The notes under the pieces: model-generated
What the model was told of the DNA's origin: nothing
The model's database searches: none
What the model saw: the letters and a program-made list of their open reading frames with translations, nothing else
Assembly (NCBI GenBank): GCA_008360955.1
Contig: LUCM01006295.1
Coordinates: forward strand, 91,426 to 155,425
DNA length: 64,000 nucleotides
Reading direction: 5' to 3'
DNA from: Fasciolopsis buskii
Lineage: Eukaryota; Platyhelminthes; Trematoda; Plagiorchiida; Fasciolidae
Shown here: positions 26,651 to 40,640 of the stretch, piece after piece
Layout: the number at the start of each line of letters is the position of its first letter
How positions within the stretch are numbered: the stretch's first letter is position 1
Program-made: the position numbers and the translations under genes

Positions 26651-29464
26651 GTCTCAAGCAACCCATAGGAAAGCGCAGCAGACAGTGCAGGATAGATGGC
26701 CTTTCTTCGAGTGAATCTAAATTACACTTGGTGATAAAAACTACTAAAACTAGGCTGAATTAGTCACGTTTACTGGAAAGCATTAATTAGTAGTGCTTAA
26801 CCGTCATTTCTGAGTGATTCCGCGGGTGCTGCACGCCAGAGTTCATCTTTTGATTTACTTGCTAATAAGAAGATCCAAGAGAAGATTGAGTATCACCCGA
26901 AGTTTACATGGTATGCTCTTTTGTGGTCGTAGTAAGAAGCACGTAGAAGCCATAAGTAAGCGTGAATTTGACTCTACCAGCCGGGCCAACGAGAATAGCA
27001 CTGTATCCGCAAGCAAGCGGAAAAGCTCTGTGGCAATGGTTCCGAGTGGAAGCAAATCTCAAATTAAACTATTGAAAAACCAGTTGGGGAAAAATAATTA
27101 CTAAACACCGCAAAGGAGTCAATCAGCCGAGCATCCCGCCTTAGGCCAGCTATTGCCAAACGATTAGTCACGTAATGGGCACAGTTCCAAGCAAAATTTC
27201 AAGGCATTTTCTGTTACATCGCCCATCCTATTCGCATGATTGGACTTTTTATTCTGGCTGTTAAACAAAAAGATTATTGGTCAGATAGCCTACGAGAAAT
27301 TCTCTATTGTTTACCTCAATCTTACAGCAATTAATGAAGGCGTGGTTTCAATTTCCTATTGATTCGACCAGGTAGGTGACGAAGGTCATCTTTAAATCCT
27401 TGGAGTATGCCGTATTCTTTGGAGGCCTTTTCGAGCTGAACCAATCCCATCGCCCCTCTGAAAATCAACTGTAAAAGAAAGTTTGCACGCGGACAACGAA
27501 AACTTTCGATACTGATTGTGAAACACGCGTACATATGTTGGCCCCCATGCGCTAGGTGTGAGTATATCCGAATCCACGTGCGTATCGTGCGGTAGGCCGA
27601 CAACTGCCGTATGTTGCCACACCTTCTACCGCAGACCCCCCACTGGGAAGATGGAATTCATCTGGATGGGCCACAGACGTATCTTCTCTGTGGGTGGTGC
27701 CTTTTGTCAATCCCACCGCAGCCTTACTGTGCACACACTCGTACAAACACGAGCGTACGCGCAGACGTAGTTACAAGTGTAGAGGGTGAAACAAACTTGT
27801 GAGAAAACTGCTCCATATGTTCAAAAACACGTGCGACTCATTGGAAGCTAACTACTGTTTCCTGTATGTGACGCCTTTGTAAAATATCCCCACTATTTTG
27901 CCGCCACATACCGGCCCGTCGACAGTACCGTGTATCAACTAAAGGTCAAGTTATTCACTGTAGGCTTAGAACACATCTTATTTTGATGCAGGAGTATCTT
28001 TGCGAACCAAACGAAAATGAGCTGACAAAGTCATGCAAAATTTGAGCGAACTGTTCGATCCAAGATATCAACATGAATTTCATCAGATTACCTGGCTGTG
28101 CCTAAGTTTTGTCAAGGCTTTTGTGTGCTATTACGACCAAAGATCGAGTACCCGAAAACGCTCACACCAGAATAAATTGCGCCTGAACAAGCATAAAGTT
28201 AACCCTAGTGAATAATGCTCAGCGGGACGCTTCATGGTCCAGGCTTGCAAAATTCCAGCAACTATTCGCGTTTAGTTTGGCTGAAAATTTAGCCGATTGG
28301 CAGGCTCCAGGGATTTTAAAGTTAGTTGATTTATGCAGTTGTTGAAATGGCACCTTTTTTCAGTTAGAACCTAACAGTTGTGTCCAGCAGCGAAAGGATT
28401 ATCAGATAATTCACTGGCGTAGCAGCACCCGCAGGTGGTCATTTCTAAGGTAATGGTGAGGCATGTTCACAAGCAAAAGGTTAGAAGTTGCCGATGTGCT
28501 TGCTCACTATTTCCCCTTTTCGAGAACGCAAAGTTGCAACTAAGTATATTTCCCTACGTAGCAAAACGTTACCCTTAATTATTGGTTTATTACGTTAATT
28601 CACATAAAAATCGATATTTAAGTGCCTTATTTTTTCTCATATCCAATTTCGATAGATTGTTAAATGCTCAAAATTCTGATAGTAATGCATAGACGCTGGT
28701 ATCTCAATCCCTCCTATTTCTGAACCCATAAGTCATTCCCAAATTTCGTATGTACCATTGTATTGACAGTAACACATGGGAACGGACAATGAGAAAAAAT
28801 GGTTTTATAGATCCTGACATTTTTGCTCCCGGCCGATTGACCAAATCATATCCCGAGAGGCGAAAGACTATCATTTTTGACAGTGTGACTATTTTCCGTG
28901 ATTCTTTTTTCGATTTTGTTAACACTGTTACCCATTAGCTGGTCGTTTAGCTACAATAAAATACACAGCAAATACAACGAATGGGTAAAACTGTTCCTAT
29001 ATTCAGCAGGCATTATGTTGACTGTTTTTCTCCTTCTCGCTGGTCGACCTTAAATAAAACTCGTCTAGTTGGAGTCTATGCCTGGCTTTTTTCAGTTTGC
29101 ACTATCGGTAAGCATTTTAACATCCGATGGTTTTATAACATCATCTTTCCTTAGTCGAATGTTAATGTATCATGTACATAACGCACCGTTTAACGACCTC
29201 GCACTGGAACCAATGAAACCGTCAATGGTCCAGCGATCAGTATGATAACTCTTGGACTTTTTCACTAAACATCGTTTCACTAATGACCACTTCTTCACTC
29301 GACAGCTTGTGGTTTATCGCAGATCGTTTATTTGAAGAAAGGAGGTGAAGAAATAAGACAATCGCAAAGGCTTTTTCTTATTACAATTACGCTGCACATA
29401 ATTGGTTTTAGTTTTTAGGCAGTTTACGCCGGCAGTCCAGAAGTAACTGCCACACAATGAATTT
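26651..29464. other. No gene recognised; one GC-richer segment at 27540-27800
   Basis: A plus-strand frame to 27104 is Ser/Lys-rich (RRSKRRLSITRS, SASKRKSSVAM) and could be part of a protein but has no domain. The block at 27540-27800 is GC-richer with GTGCGTATCGTGCGG and CACACACTCGTACAAACACG words and is open in several frames, which fits a decayed repeat. Confidence 0.4.
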
Positions 29465-29870
29465 ATCATTCTACTTGTGGTTGAGTATATTGTCATCGAT
29501 TCACTTACTCTCTGCTCGCGTTACCTGATAACGCAGTTATTCATACGAGAAGGCAAAAAGCATAATTCTCTCTTGATGAAATCACAGATGAGTATTCGTA
29601 CCGCTGATGGCACCGCCTTGCACATCGTGGACGAAAAACTTAATCTCACTAGCAGTCCCCTCAAAACTGTCGGAATAAGGGTTGGAAACACAAGGACTGC
29701 GGGAATCAACAGGAATATACATTGCAAATGACCAGCTGATAACAATATTATCGGAATCAAGCCGTGAAAGTTTGAAATGTTTCTTCCAGTCTCCATCAAG
29801 TAAGATATTGTCTCTTTCGAAAGACTGGAGTCGGAATTTCTTCACAATGAGACTTTGAGACGCAAACATC
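29465..29870 (+). pseudogene. Broken retropepsin (aspartic protease) of an LTR-type retroelement
   Basis: In one plus-strand frame there is an RTADGT block followed by an L-I pattern typical of the second half of retropepsins (about 29593 onward). After an internal TGA, the same frame reads NNIIGI then KFEM then DIVSF, matching the hydrophobic ILGxDFLxxF region near the protease C-terminus. At least three in-frame stops (near 29729, 29765 and 29800) show it is dead. The upstream part, where the catalytic DTGA/DSGA should sit, is not preserved. No reverse transcriptase or LTR was found beside it, so only a fragment remains. The alternative is a chance resemblance or a DNA-encoded retropepsin-like protein. 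Confidence 0.45.
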
Positions 29871-32800
29871 CAAGTGGCTTTTTATTACCTGTGTATATAA
29901 GTTCATCTCGTTTTCGAGTGACTAAACATTATCGTTTCCAAGTAAAACTGTTCTACTGATTACTTCTACATCAACATTTCAATCTTTTGCTTTTGCTCAC
30001 TCAAACCGTAAAACGTCTGGTCGTGTTCAGCACAAATTTTTTCTGCACCACATTAGAAATGAAGTTCGGGAAAACTTGTATTGCCGATAGGATTCTTCGA
30101 TCCTCGTTTTTTATAGTTCATATGCAGTACGATTCGAATGCGCAAAGGTTCGGTTCACCTATGTCTAGTGAACAAATTTTGCATTTTTCGTGATCCCTGT
30201 TTACGGGTTTAATTAAGTATGAAACCTGTTTGAAGGGAAAAGCCATTTCCCTTTCCTGCGGATGTCGTTCGATACATCCGAGCAACGCAGGCGATACATT
30301 CTTCTGTTCGTGAATTAATGAAAACGTTTCTTATTATGGGATGCCACTCTCAGTAAACATTTGCGTAGACCACAAAACTACGGCGCACCTGAAACGTGAA
30401 CTCGTTAACGAATGATGAAAAAATACATCATGCGGAATGTTCTCCGAATTATCTGTTGGAGAGTTTATGGGTAACAAGCCTATGCACGTGTGAGTTTTCT
30501 GCTATACTGGATACCCAATACTGTTGCGTTTTCTGGCACATTGTTCACACACTGCGAAAAAAATGGGGGACCACCAACAATCAAATTGGTAATAGGCTTT
30601 TACGCAAATACAATTCTGAAGGTGGAAGCCCATTTTTGTTAGCTAAATATGCCACCACAACTTTTCTCACCACCGTTTGCTTATCTTGGTGAAGATTTTG
30701 TTTGAGAAAATCATATGGTATGCTCGTGTTTTTTTTCGATTGTTATATATGTGGGTGGGTAGGTGTGTGTGTTCTTGTGTTTGCGTGCGTGCTCGTGTGT
30801 AGACCTAGATCATAACTCACTGGTTGTACACCATTCCCAGACAGTTGACTAATCAATTTTTTTGCCGTTGCTCGAATACCGGCACACCCACGAGGATTGG
30901 GTCACCTACGTCGCCACAGTGATTTACTTTGGTGCGTACAGTTCCTCCAAACCAGCTGACCACAAACATCGTTGGTGTTCCGCGGCGTTAGCTATTCACA
31001 GTGCCACCGTTAAGGGCTCTCCAAATTATTGTGTGCTATTCGGCAAAAATCAAACTTCCGTCAGAATGCGTCTTTTTACCGGTTCCAATTTCCGATAGAG
31101 TCTGGCCCACCCCAAATTGCGAGCCCCTCGTCCATTTTGGTTTTCCCCTGGTCGGATGGATGCAAAAGGCCATTCCTATCATCTAATTTGGCTGATCCTC
31201 ACGGCACATGTGATAGCTCACTTGCTTAAAGGGCATGACTTTACCACAAATATGCAACCGACTAACTAACTGGTTAACGTGCCTGGCATATTCGACAAAT
31301 GTGGATTCGTGCTCGGCAAAAGTGCAGATTAAACGTCGATACGGTGTGATGTTCTTCAGCTTTCAGAATTCAGCTCCAGCTATTTCTACTTTGCATCGCC
31401 GTAGACTGCAGTGAACTGCGACTGCATGCAAATCAGCGGCCGTAGACAAGTATAAGGTTTCATAGTGGTCGTATGTATGTAAAACTTAATTAGACTCACC
31501 CATGCAAAACCGCGGATTTGGTTCCTTGGCCGTTTTGGGTGTTCTTACTGTCTCAGCAGTATTCACCTTCTGAAAGAATTGACTGGAACTGGCACAATGG
31601 GAATTTTTGCTGCCAAAAGCCACGATCGGGAATCTCAACCACAGATATTCAAATAATTTCGATCGGACCTGATGATGTTTTTCGAAACACAACTTATAAT
31701 GTTATACACTTCGAAATTTCAGTGTTTGGTTTTTATTGCACGGATATGAATACCTGGAAGGGAATGCGGTTTTCATATGAATGGCAGAATTTAACGCGTT
31801 GCTGAAATGCGGACAAACTTTCTTCCACTATCCGCTACTGGTACATCTTTAGGATCCGAAAATCTAGTAGTCATTACTTACGTTGTAAGATGACTTTCAC
31901 AAATGTCAAACACCCAAACTAATCCTGTAGGCAAAACTTATGTAATGGCAACGGAGCACTGTAAAGTGCAGTCCAACTATTGTACATTAGTTTACAACGC
32001 TTTGTGGCAGTACTGGCGATTGAAAAAGTTTCAGTCACCTTTGTTTTTCTCATTATTTTTTGAAGACCAGGAGCTTTCACAACACCAAGTAGCAATGATC
32101 AGTTAAAGAAGACAAAAATTTGAATAAACCACCGACATTAAATCTTTATTTCTTACTGTTTGAAAACAAGTTTCTGTTCACCTTTATCCTCTGTGATTTC
32201 ATGTGATATCGACGGATATATTCGGCCAAATGGTCAAAATCTGAGTTCACCTTTGTCAGGGGTAAAAATCATGATTCACTGGCATTCTGGCCTTCGGTCA
32301 TTGTGCGCTGGTGAGTCTGGAGTGGAAAAGAAATTCAGATTCTGCGTATCGCCTCAGACGACCATTGTCATCAACTTGATTACGATCGTTTTAATATCAA
32401 ACAGGTATGCTCAAGCCCTACATTGTATTGAGGTTGATTATGGTCATCTAACTGTAATGGCTTAAAATTGCGTTAACAGTTATCAGTAAGTCCCCATCGA
32501 CTTTATTAAGCTGAAAAATAATATGCTAAAATGGAAAGATGTTTGAAATTGCCATAATTGAAGTTAAAAATAAAGTTGTCAATAAAAGCGGTTGAATAAA
32601 GCTGCCCAAAACGTATCACTTAGTCCGTGAACCGTATTAATGGACTCTTGTCATGTTTCGAGATCAGTACGCATCCCAGTAACCAGAAAACAGGGTTCCT
32701 AAGTTTTGAACTATTTTTTAATTTTGTAAAATTAATGTAAAAACTGCACAACAAAAAATATATATGTCCGCATGGCAACATAGTAATCTCAGTGTCGACT

Positions 32801-35800
32801 AAGTTCAAGAAAAATGGATCAAGCCCCGTGTTTCAAAGCCCCAGATTTTGGTGGTCAACCTATGGTAGCGTCCAAGTTTGGGAAAATTCGCATTGATCTG
32901 CGAATGTGAACCCCCCCCCATTAGTCATATCACTGTTGTCTATTTGGCAACCCCGAAGCATGCTTAAACTCCTAGTGTGTTCGTTGAATTAGGAGTTCTG
33001 TCTAATTTTTGGCATTATTGACCTTTTTGTCAACAAACAGCAACGACATCACTGATCAATCACGTATATCTGATCATCACCGCAAATGTTTGCTTGCATT
33101 TTGTCAAGCACTGCCTCTATGAAGATCAGAACCTTGAACTGAGCGGTATTTACATATATTTCAGAACAGTTCTGTGTTTACAGCAGCGTTAGTACTATTC
33201 CTTACGGTAATGTTCTACTTTAGTGAGTTAAGCAGTATGCCAAATAGTTCTCAGCAAGTAGCGATATCCGAATTCATGTAAGATGACGTAAATTTGAAAT
33301 GACCTAGGGTTATCTTACTGAGTGTTATTCTACTAAGAAAACCAAGTAGTCGATTTTCGTAATTGTTGAACTCAGTGCCTTACTTAGGTAATTTAAAAGC
33401 GTTTATCGGAATACCACTGAAAAGACAGATACGAAGAGCGATGTGCAAACGAACGGGTTTCGTCTGTGACGTCATATTTTTCCAATCAAGGCGAGTCATC
33501 TGCAGCAACCAACAGTCAGTCTGGGGTGAATGCGGTAGAAGTCGTGGGCCGTAGATGAATCTTCATATCAAAGGACAACACTACAGACAGGGTAAACAGG
33601 GTTAAGTGAGCTCCATCGGTTTCTACTTTAGCTCCTGTTTTAAGAAGATTCCAAAAGCCGCTTGCGCTTCTGAGTTGCAGTGATTCATTTATAAAAATTC
33701 AAGTACTATGAATTTCTACTGTTCACAAGTAATTAAAAATGAATGTGCCTATTTTAGTGGGCTTATTAGATTCAATTTATCGTTTTCATTATAAATTATA
33801 CCTCAAGGAAATGCATACTCGCAACCGGGAGTTCGTCTTGGTTTTTTCAGATTACTAATTGAATTAAGCATATTACAATAATGACAAAATCAGTGTATTT
33901 TGTGTCGTAAAAGTAGACAGTTACTTGAGAACATCGCCACAAATCACTCACGTTTTCCCAACAAGAATGGGCAAGTTTAAAATAGTGGCTGCAATGAATT
34001 TTCGAATCACGCGCTGCAAACCATGTAGCATTAAAAACTCGATTTATATCAGTCATGCGTGATTTTTTCCTAGTTTAGACGTGCTCGAGACAACCGAAGG
34101 CTGATCCGTATCAGCAAAGTTTACTTTGCAAATAAATTATCCTCGGTAGAACAAAAATGCTGGCTACTGATTAGTGATATTTGTGAATTTCTTCGATACA
34201 AAAGCTTCTGATGTAAGCCAAGAATAAATAATGTTAAACAAACGATTTAATTAATGGTTTTACGACAGCTTTGAAGCCAACAAAGAACCCTACTTCACAG
34301 TATGCTGATGAGAAAGATAAATTCATCCCGACTATCTACAATATGCAATTTGATGTGTGCTAGTTTGATGTTGTTTTGACTTTTTCGTTAAATTATTCCT
34401 AGTTGTTTATTTTTGAATGAGTAAAAATCGAAATAAAACACACTTCTTGTAAGTATTACTAGAATCACGTTTTGTTTGCTCCAAGATTTCACACTAGTAC
34501 ACGGTTTTATTTCGTTTCCCACTTTTTGTCTTTACAGAACGCAGAAGCATTCTTTACTCTGTGGGAAGCCAAATCATGAACATATTGATGGCTTATTATA
34601 GAATGGATACAGTGGGGAGTTTGCTTGGCGTTTGTGAAAGACAGTGCCATAGTTCGTCCGAACCGAACCGTCTGCAGGGGCCAGTGTGCGAAGAAATATA
34701 ATGACCAACTCGAACGTCTGATGACAAGACTAAATCTGCTAGACCACCTACTTCGGACTGTTTGGTGAAAATCGTGTCGAAGTTTTTCCTAGGCCCATGC
34801 ACTACCAAGTTCAGGTTGGGTGAGCAATTTTCTCTCAACACTATGTCGGTGGTGGTTGTAATTGTTGGTGCTACATTTGAGAGTTGTTCTATTGATGATG
34901 ACGGTGGTGGTATCGGGGAAGGGGGTGCGGGTGATGGTCATGATACGTTCGGTCCAAGACTAGTCCGTACAGCTCCTCCAGTTTGTATCACGATATCTAT
35001 CTATATGGCATCTTACAGGACCACCAAGACTTTGCGGTTAGACTATGTGCCAGTCACTACTGTTGGAGAGATTCGATAGAGCCTCGTGCTCTGTCACACT
35101 AAATCGCGAGGAAAGTAGAGGCGGAAAAATAGACATCGCTTTCCCGGCCTATCCTATCATTTGCAAATCGAAACGAAACTCGACCAAGTAAACGCACAGA
35201 CACAAGTTTTGGGTAAAAAGAACAGACCAACTGGGGTGCTAGCAAACGAGGAAAGAATTCGGGTGGTAAACGAGTGAACGAGGGGAAAATCACACTAGCA
35301 GGTAGTCTATACGAGTACATGTGCGAGCTACCGCGACCAGTGAATTGTTTGCTGCCATCCTGCTCGACAAGTAAACTCTCACAAAATCAGATAAAGCGAA
35401 ATGTAAAGCAAGTTACCTATCCCAGAATCCGGTATTTCTCTTTGGATGTGTCTGTGTGTTTGAGCGGCCGCATACACGTGGACAAATGTTGTCAGCTTTT
35501 TTGCAACCAGACACAAGTAGTCCAGATCTGAAAGACTTGTAGACAAAACAGAGTGGAAGAGATATTTTCTATTTAGTTCAATCAAATTGGATGTATTTGC
35601 TGAAATGATGATGTAATAGAAGAGTCCTTTTTATTCATACCGGCTTCCGAAATGCAGTTCGTAAAATTAGTATTCAGAATTTCCTGCCATAATCATGGTT
35701 TGGCATCGCCCGTTTCCCCTGAGTCTAACATGGGAGCGAGTAGTTGGTGGGAGAATTGTGGTCTCATGGTTTCACGGTGACTTATAGTCCGTGTGCGAAC

Positions 35801-38800
35801 AAATATTCTGACGTTACTTGCACCAAACCTGAATGAAAATAGGTGGTGCACCTCTCTTGAGCATATCTTTGACTATGCAACCTGCAGACTGTTGGCGAAA
35901 AATTGCAGACTTCTAATGACATGGTATTAAATGAAATCAAAAATGAAACTCTGCCATCAGGTTACAAAAAGAGAAAAAGTGGGAATGCAATGCTGTAAGC
36001 AAATGGGAAAATCTACTTGATATTTTATTTGAAGTATTAATAAGAATGCAATGTAAGCTTATATTTGAACGGAATGAGTTATATCGGGCTAGCTTTCAGC
36101 CTTCGAGTTCTTAGGACGGTTAACATGCCGAATAAAATGTGACGGACACTGGCCAATTCGTGATGGAAATTCATATTTAAGTATGAAATACTGAAAGTCA
36201 TATTTGTCGGGAGCAAGCACATTTGTGATGCTACCCATTGCTGGAAATCAAACAGTTTGAGCCATTCTCTTATTTGGCTGTGATCACGAATATTTTATCC
36301 TGCCACATTATATTCAGCTCATTGGGGAAAATACTGAAGATTGTGTATTTGCTTGATTCGTGTCTGAAAGCTTCCAAATTGCTCACTGATCGCCCCATAA
36401 TTGTGACACTGAAAACGTAATGAACACCAATGAATACTAAACCACTGTATCCGTCACTGAATTGCAAGGCTATAAACCTCAACTCGACGAGCTGAAATTC
36501 CTAATACTAAACTGAGAGATTTACCCCGAGGTCCTGTAAGTGACTTATGTTTAATCATAAACGTCATAATGGGAGGGTTCTAATACATCAAATATTCATG
36601 AAGACGCGAACGGAACATTAGAACACATCACAGTATTGACAGATGTAGAATCGTATTTGTCAAGCTGTTCCGTTTTATCGCTTACCACGGAAGTGGAAAG
36701 ATATGCGGTTTGTGTCAGAGCAATCAAATTAGAAATCCAAATCTGTCTGACTTTGCAAGAAATTGCTGTGTTTGATAGGATCGTTTATCGGGCTATCCAC
36801 AAAGCTATAATTAGTTTATGGTGAAAATAATATGAGGAGGATCACGAGAGGCGAATTGAGGGAGCGTCATATATATGCATATATTTACGAAATAAAAATT
36901 TAATTGAATGTACTAGTGCATGTCAGGTTAAGTGGTTTCACAACACTTAGAAACATGTAACATCGGAAATAGTTCGTTTTTTTAAACGAACAATCAGTGA
37001 GCAAAGTCGACATTCTAAGTCGGAAGTGACTTGTTGGAAAATGAGAAACTTATTGATCCCGCGTGATTTCACAAACAATGGCCAGGAAAACGGAGATCTG
37101 CACACTCCGAATAATGACAACCAACATAGGTAAATTCAAGCAAGTACTTTATACTTCACTTAAAACATTGGGATACTAGATTTTAAAAATCCAAAGTAAT
37201 TAAGTGAAATATTCAACCATTTTTCAAATTGATACAAGGGTCGTCTTTCACAGGGAAAAAATAGGTTATGAGAAAGAAAACGCGCCATATTTGATCCCGC
37301 CAAATTTTTGACGGCAATTTTTTGCGGGTAAAGTACGCCCGGCACTTCTAAACCGAACACTGCCGAATTCAGGTAAGAAAAACAAAGATGATCCATTATG
37401 AATAGTCTGAAGGCTAACTATTCCAATAATGAATCTACTTTTTCACTCTAAACCAAAACTCTTGGTTCTGTTTATCAGAAATATTACGTCGAATTTCTAG
37501 CCGGTTTCCTGTTGTCATTTGACCGGCTAAAGTATAAAACTGAAATTTTTTAACTGCTTGCCTTCGTTTATGCTGAGCTTAAAGTAAACTAATTTGGAGT
37601 TACCTTATGGAATCCGAGTAACTTAGATGAACGGTTTGACATCAGAATCAGGGGAGAGGTTAAAGCGTCCCGAAATATCACTTTTTTACACATCGAATTT
37701 GCAGTGAAACTGCTGGCAAAATGTATCTCGCAGTGATTGTGAAATGAGAGCTTGCAGTTAGTAGCCATAAAAGTAATGCAACACTAAAGAGTTTTTAGTC
37801 AGACAAACCTGTAGGACTACTCCTCGACGTAGGTAGGTCGAGTTATCATAGTTGTGCTCAGTTTAACCTGGGAATGTTCCGACCAATTCATGGATCCTCA
37901 GTCAAATTTTGCGTTGAACAAGACCTCACACATTATTCGACGTAAAATTCGGATATGGCCAGCGTCATTGTATCTCCATTTGACGTCTGTTTAATATTTA
38001 AAGGTCTTCCACTAGTTGGAATTCTAATTGATGCTTTTCAGTGGACAATGTCGAGGAGCAACCAGACTGAGGCCGTGATTTTCGATATTTAACCTGTCGA
38101 TCTTTGGGCAAATTTTTCGAAGTTCAAAGTCCTTTGGATGATCGTTTGCTAAGATTTATCCGGTACGACCACTTGTCTCCATATCTGAACATCTGCCCGT
38201 GTTTATATTCTGCGTATGGATAAGTTAGTCTTAGTTTCACTACCGAACGTCTTCCGACAATAGTTTGCCAGATCGCACCAGCGGAGTCCACTTTTAGTTT
38301 TACCCTTGCTTTCTGCCTTCTACTTTGAACCTCTAGGTCTCCAAGATAATTTGACTAGATAACGTTTTGTCTCGCCGTTGAGACGTGATTTTATTCAACC
38401 TCGTTTTTATTTTCGATAATATTACTGTAATTTGTTCCGGATTCTCCCTCCGTGATGTCGGTCCGATCGCTTTATGTTCCATGTAACTCGATCAGCTCGA
38501 AATGCCAACCGCAACTGCGTGTTGTTAATACGGAACACGCAATAGAAAACCAGTTGATGCCGACTTTTTAAGGGATATATTCGGCTTGTGTTGCCAGAAA
38601 ATCACATTTTAAGCAAAGAAATGTAATCCTTGTATACAAGCAACACTTTCTCGTTACTTTAACTAACTTGAAAGTGAACAAAAGGTGGCCTGGAGAAAAT
38701 CAGATATCTGAATCCGTTCGCTTGGCAAATGATTCTTGGTCGAATTTCACAAACCTCAACAGAAAGAACATACACAAGTACCCGATTCATTGCTGGATGA

Positions 38801-39579
38801 TAAAGCTGGAATTTTTACAACGACTACCAGTGCTAGTAGACGACAATTACTAGCGGTCAGTCTTCTAGCGAAATACAGTCAAAAAACGTAACTGAAGTTT
38901 ATCTTTCAAAACTTAGTTCGAATTTAGCAATCAAGTAGTGGGCATTGTCGTGTTCATGATCCGACAGAAGTGGTAGAAATTTGCCCACGAAATTCACCAT
39001 CAGTGGTCTATTAACGGTGTGTTAGAGCAAATCATCCGTTTAGGTTGCCAAAATAACCTCCGAAGAATCAAATAGCTCCACTTTTCCCGCTTAACGAAGT
39101 CTAAATTACAAACACGAATCTTTTTTCTAACTCGTTTCATTCCATTCTACTCCTTGTTCTAGTCATGTTTGATGATAATTCTAATTACTGTGAAATGACT
39201 TTTGAATCGATTAAGTTGAACGTAGCCGACATTTGGCGCTTTTCTTCACGCACTCATTTACATTTGCTTATGATTTCTAGTAGATATGTTAGAATTTGAT
39301 GCACCTGACTTAGAAAGTCGGGGAAGTTTAACGTACATAATTCGTCAAATTGAATTCAGGAACCATCGCTCAATATTATGAATCTGTTAGAGTAAGAGCA
39401 ATTCCCAAGAAGACATTTGATGAGCATTTGCCCATTCTGTTTATAGCTCCTTTGAACTTGCTAGGGAGCGTGTATATTAGTCTTGTTTTAACGAATGTCT
39501 GAATCCGTGGTCCCATCTAGTTTGCATATAGACGTTCGCTGTTTACATTTAATGCTTTTGTTTATATTATTCATTTAAA
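29871..39579. other. Long AT-rich stretch, no gene recognised
   Basis: A GT-rich simple tract is at 30742-30803. GC-richer blocks at 30860-31250 and 34750-35560 look like decayed repeats: the latter contains GATGATGACGGTGGTGG-like runs and stop-poor frames. A 95-codon plus-strand frame at 31518-31805 looks protein-like (Trp, Cys and N-glycosylation sites) but lacks any motif. I find no tRNA, rRNA or complete element. Confidence 0.5.
30742..30803 (+). repeat. GT-rich microsatellite-like tract
   Basis: The plus strand reads GTGGGTGGGTAGGTGTGTGTG followed by further TGCGTGCG and CTCGTGTG words. It is an interrupted GT repeat of the same kind as the tract at 10590-10880. Confidence 0.8.
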
Positions 39580-40640
39580 TGCTTTCGTAATTATGCCAAA
39601 GCATTTGGCTCTCTCGATCGCACTGCTCTTCTTCAGATCCTCCACGAAAAATGCTGACCCAAATATTTGGATGTCCTAGATGGCTATTTTTTGCCAACTT
39701 ATTCAATTCACTTCCTCTCGGTAAGAATAAACCGTCACTCCTTCCAGTTACTTCCGGTGTTTCCCAAGGCGGCACTTTATTTCCAGTTCTTTTCCTCGTG
39801 TACGTTAACAATCTCCATATTTCCTACCAAATTTATTAATTGTAAATATGCTGGTGACGTCTTTCTTGATTGTATTTATACTGCTGATGGCAATCCTAGT
39901 CAGCTGGAAGATAATGTGAGTGCACTCAGCTACGGGCTTTCTTCGCACTCCCTATCCCCGAGTGTTCCCGAGGTCAACTTTAACCTACAGGGTGGTGCTT
40001 TGTATTCATCTGTCCGGAATGACCGCTTATCTTTATGAATATGCAACGAATACATCCCTCTTTTGATCACTACTTGGGATTGAGTTTGACCCATATTTTA
40101 AATCTGTTTTCTCCAAGGTGTGCAAACTCTCCTTCTTGTAATTTCGTATTAGAAAGCGTAGAGTACCATTTGCCCATATTCTTCGCTTTGTTACATCTTG
40201 CCCCAAAACCTTTGGATCAACTATTCCCCGGCTTCCTTATATTTTTCGTCAAACCCTGAAAATTATTCATAAGTCGCAGTGGAATTAACGAAGATACGGT
40301 TGTTGAGTTAATCGTTCAAAAACATATTGATGCCTGTGGCAGATTTTCCGAGAGTGTGTCATCCAATACTAACCTTTGCCTAGACACAATATTCTCCAAG
40401 GCTTTTTACATTCATCAATTGCTCAAAACATTAGGCTGATTTCTTCTGGTACCTCCACTTATAGCGAAAGTCTTTCTTTATCTTGTTCTCGTAAATAGCG
40501 AACTGGTAATAAGTTGTCTCTGGGCTCGTATCCACTTGTCTCATTTGCTTCCTTCGTACTAGAGATTTATTCAACCATTTATTTCACCAAAATGTGACTT
40601 CCTACACCTCTGCAGTCGCCCCAGGCATTTGCCATGCGTT
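39580..40640 (+). pseudogene. CR1-like non-LTR retrotransposon, reverse transcriptase remnant
   Basis: The plus strand encodes, with frameshifts, the core of a non-LTR reverse transcriptase. SGVSQGG followed by LFPVLFLVYVNNL (39755-39820) corresponds to the conserved PQG block and the following helix. After a frameshift, CKYAGDV (39842-39862) stands where the catalytic FADD/YADD box belongs, with Asp to Gly damage in the box. Further downstream, pieces resembling the thumb and C-terminal region (KIRLLS, ILMPVADFP) continue to about 40640 in shifting frames. The catalytic change, several frameshifts and stops make it a dead copy. The CR1 assignment rests on the resemblance of these blocks; jockey is the nearest alternative. 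Confidence 0.65.

Noticed and set aside
34762..35079. 105-codon frame with a Gly/Asp-rich run
   Set aside because: It lies in a GC-richer block with GATGATGACGGTGG-type simple sequence, and the minus strand is open too. A repeat is likelier.
36238..36824. Two plus-strand frames that could splice (AAAAC|GTAATG to GACAG)
   Set aside because: The phase of the nicer downstream frame does not match. The matching phase gives a different short product, so the model is arbitrary.
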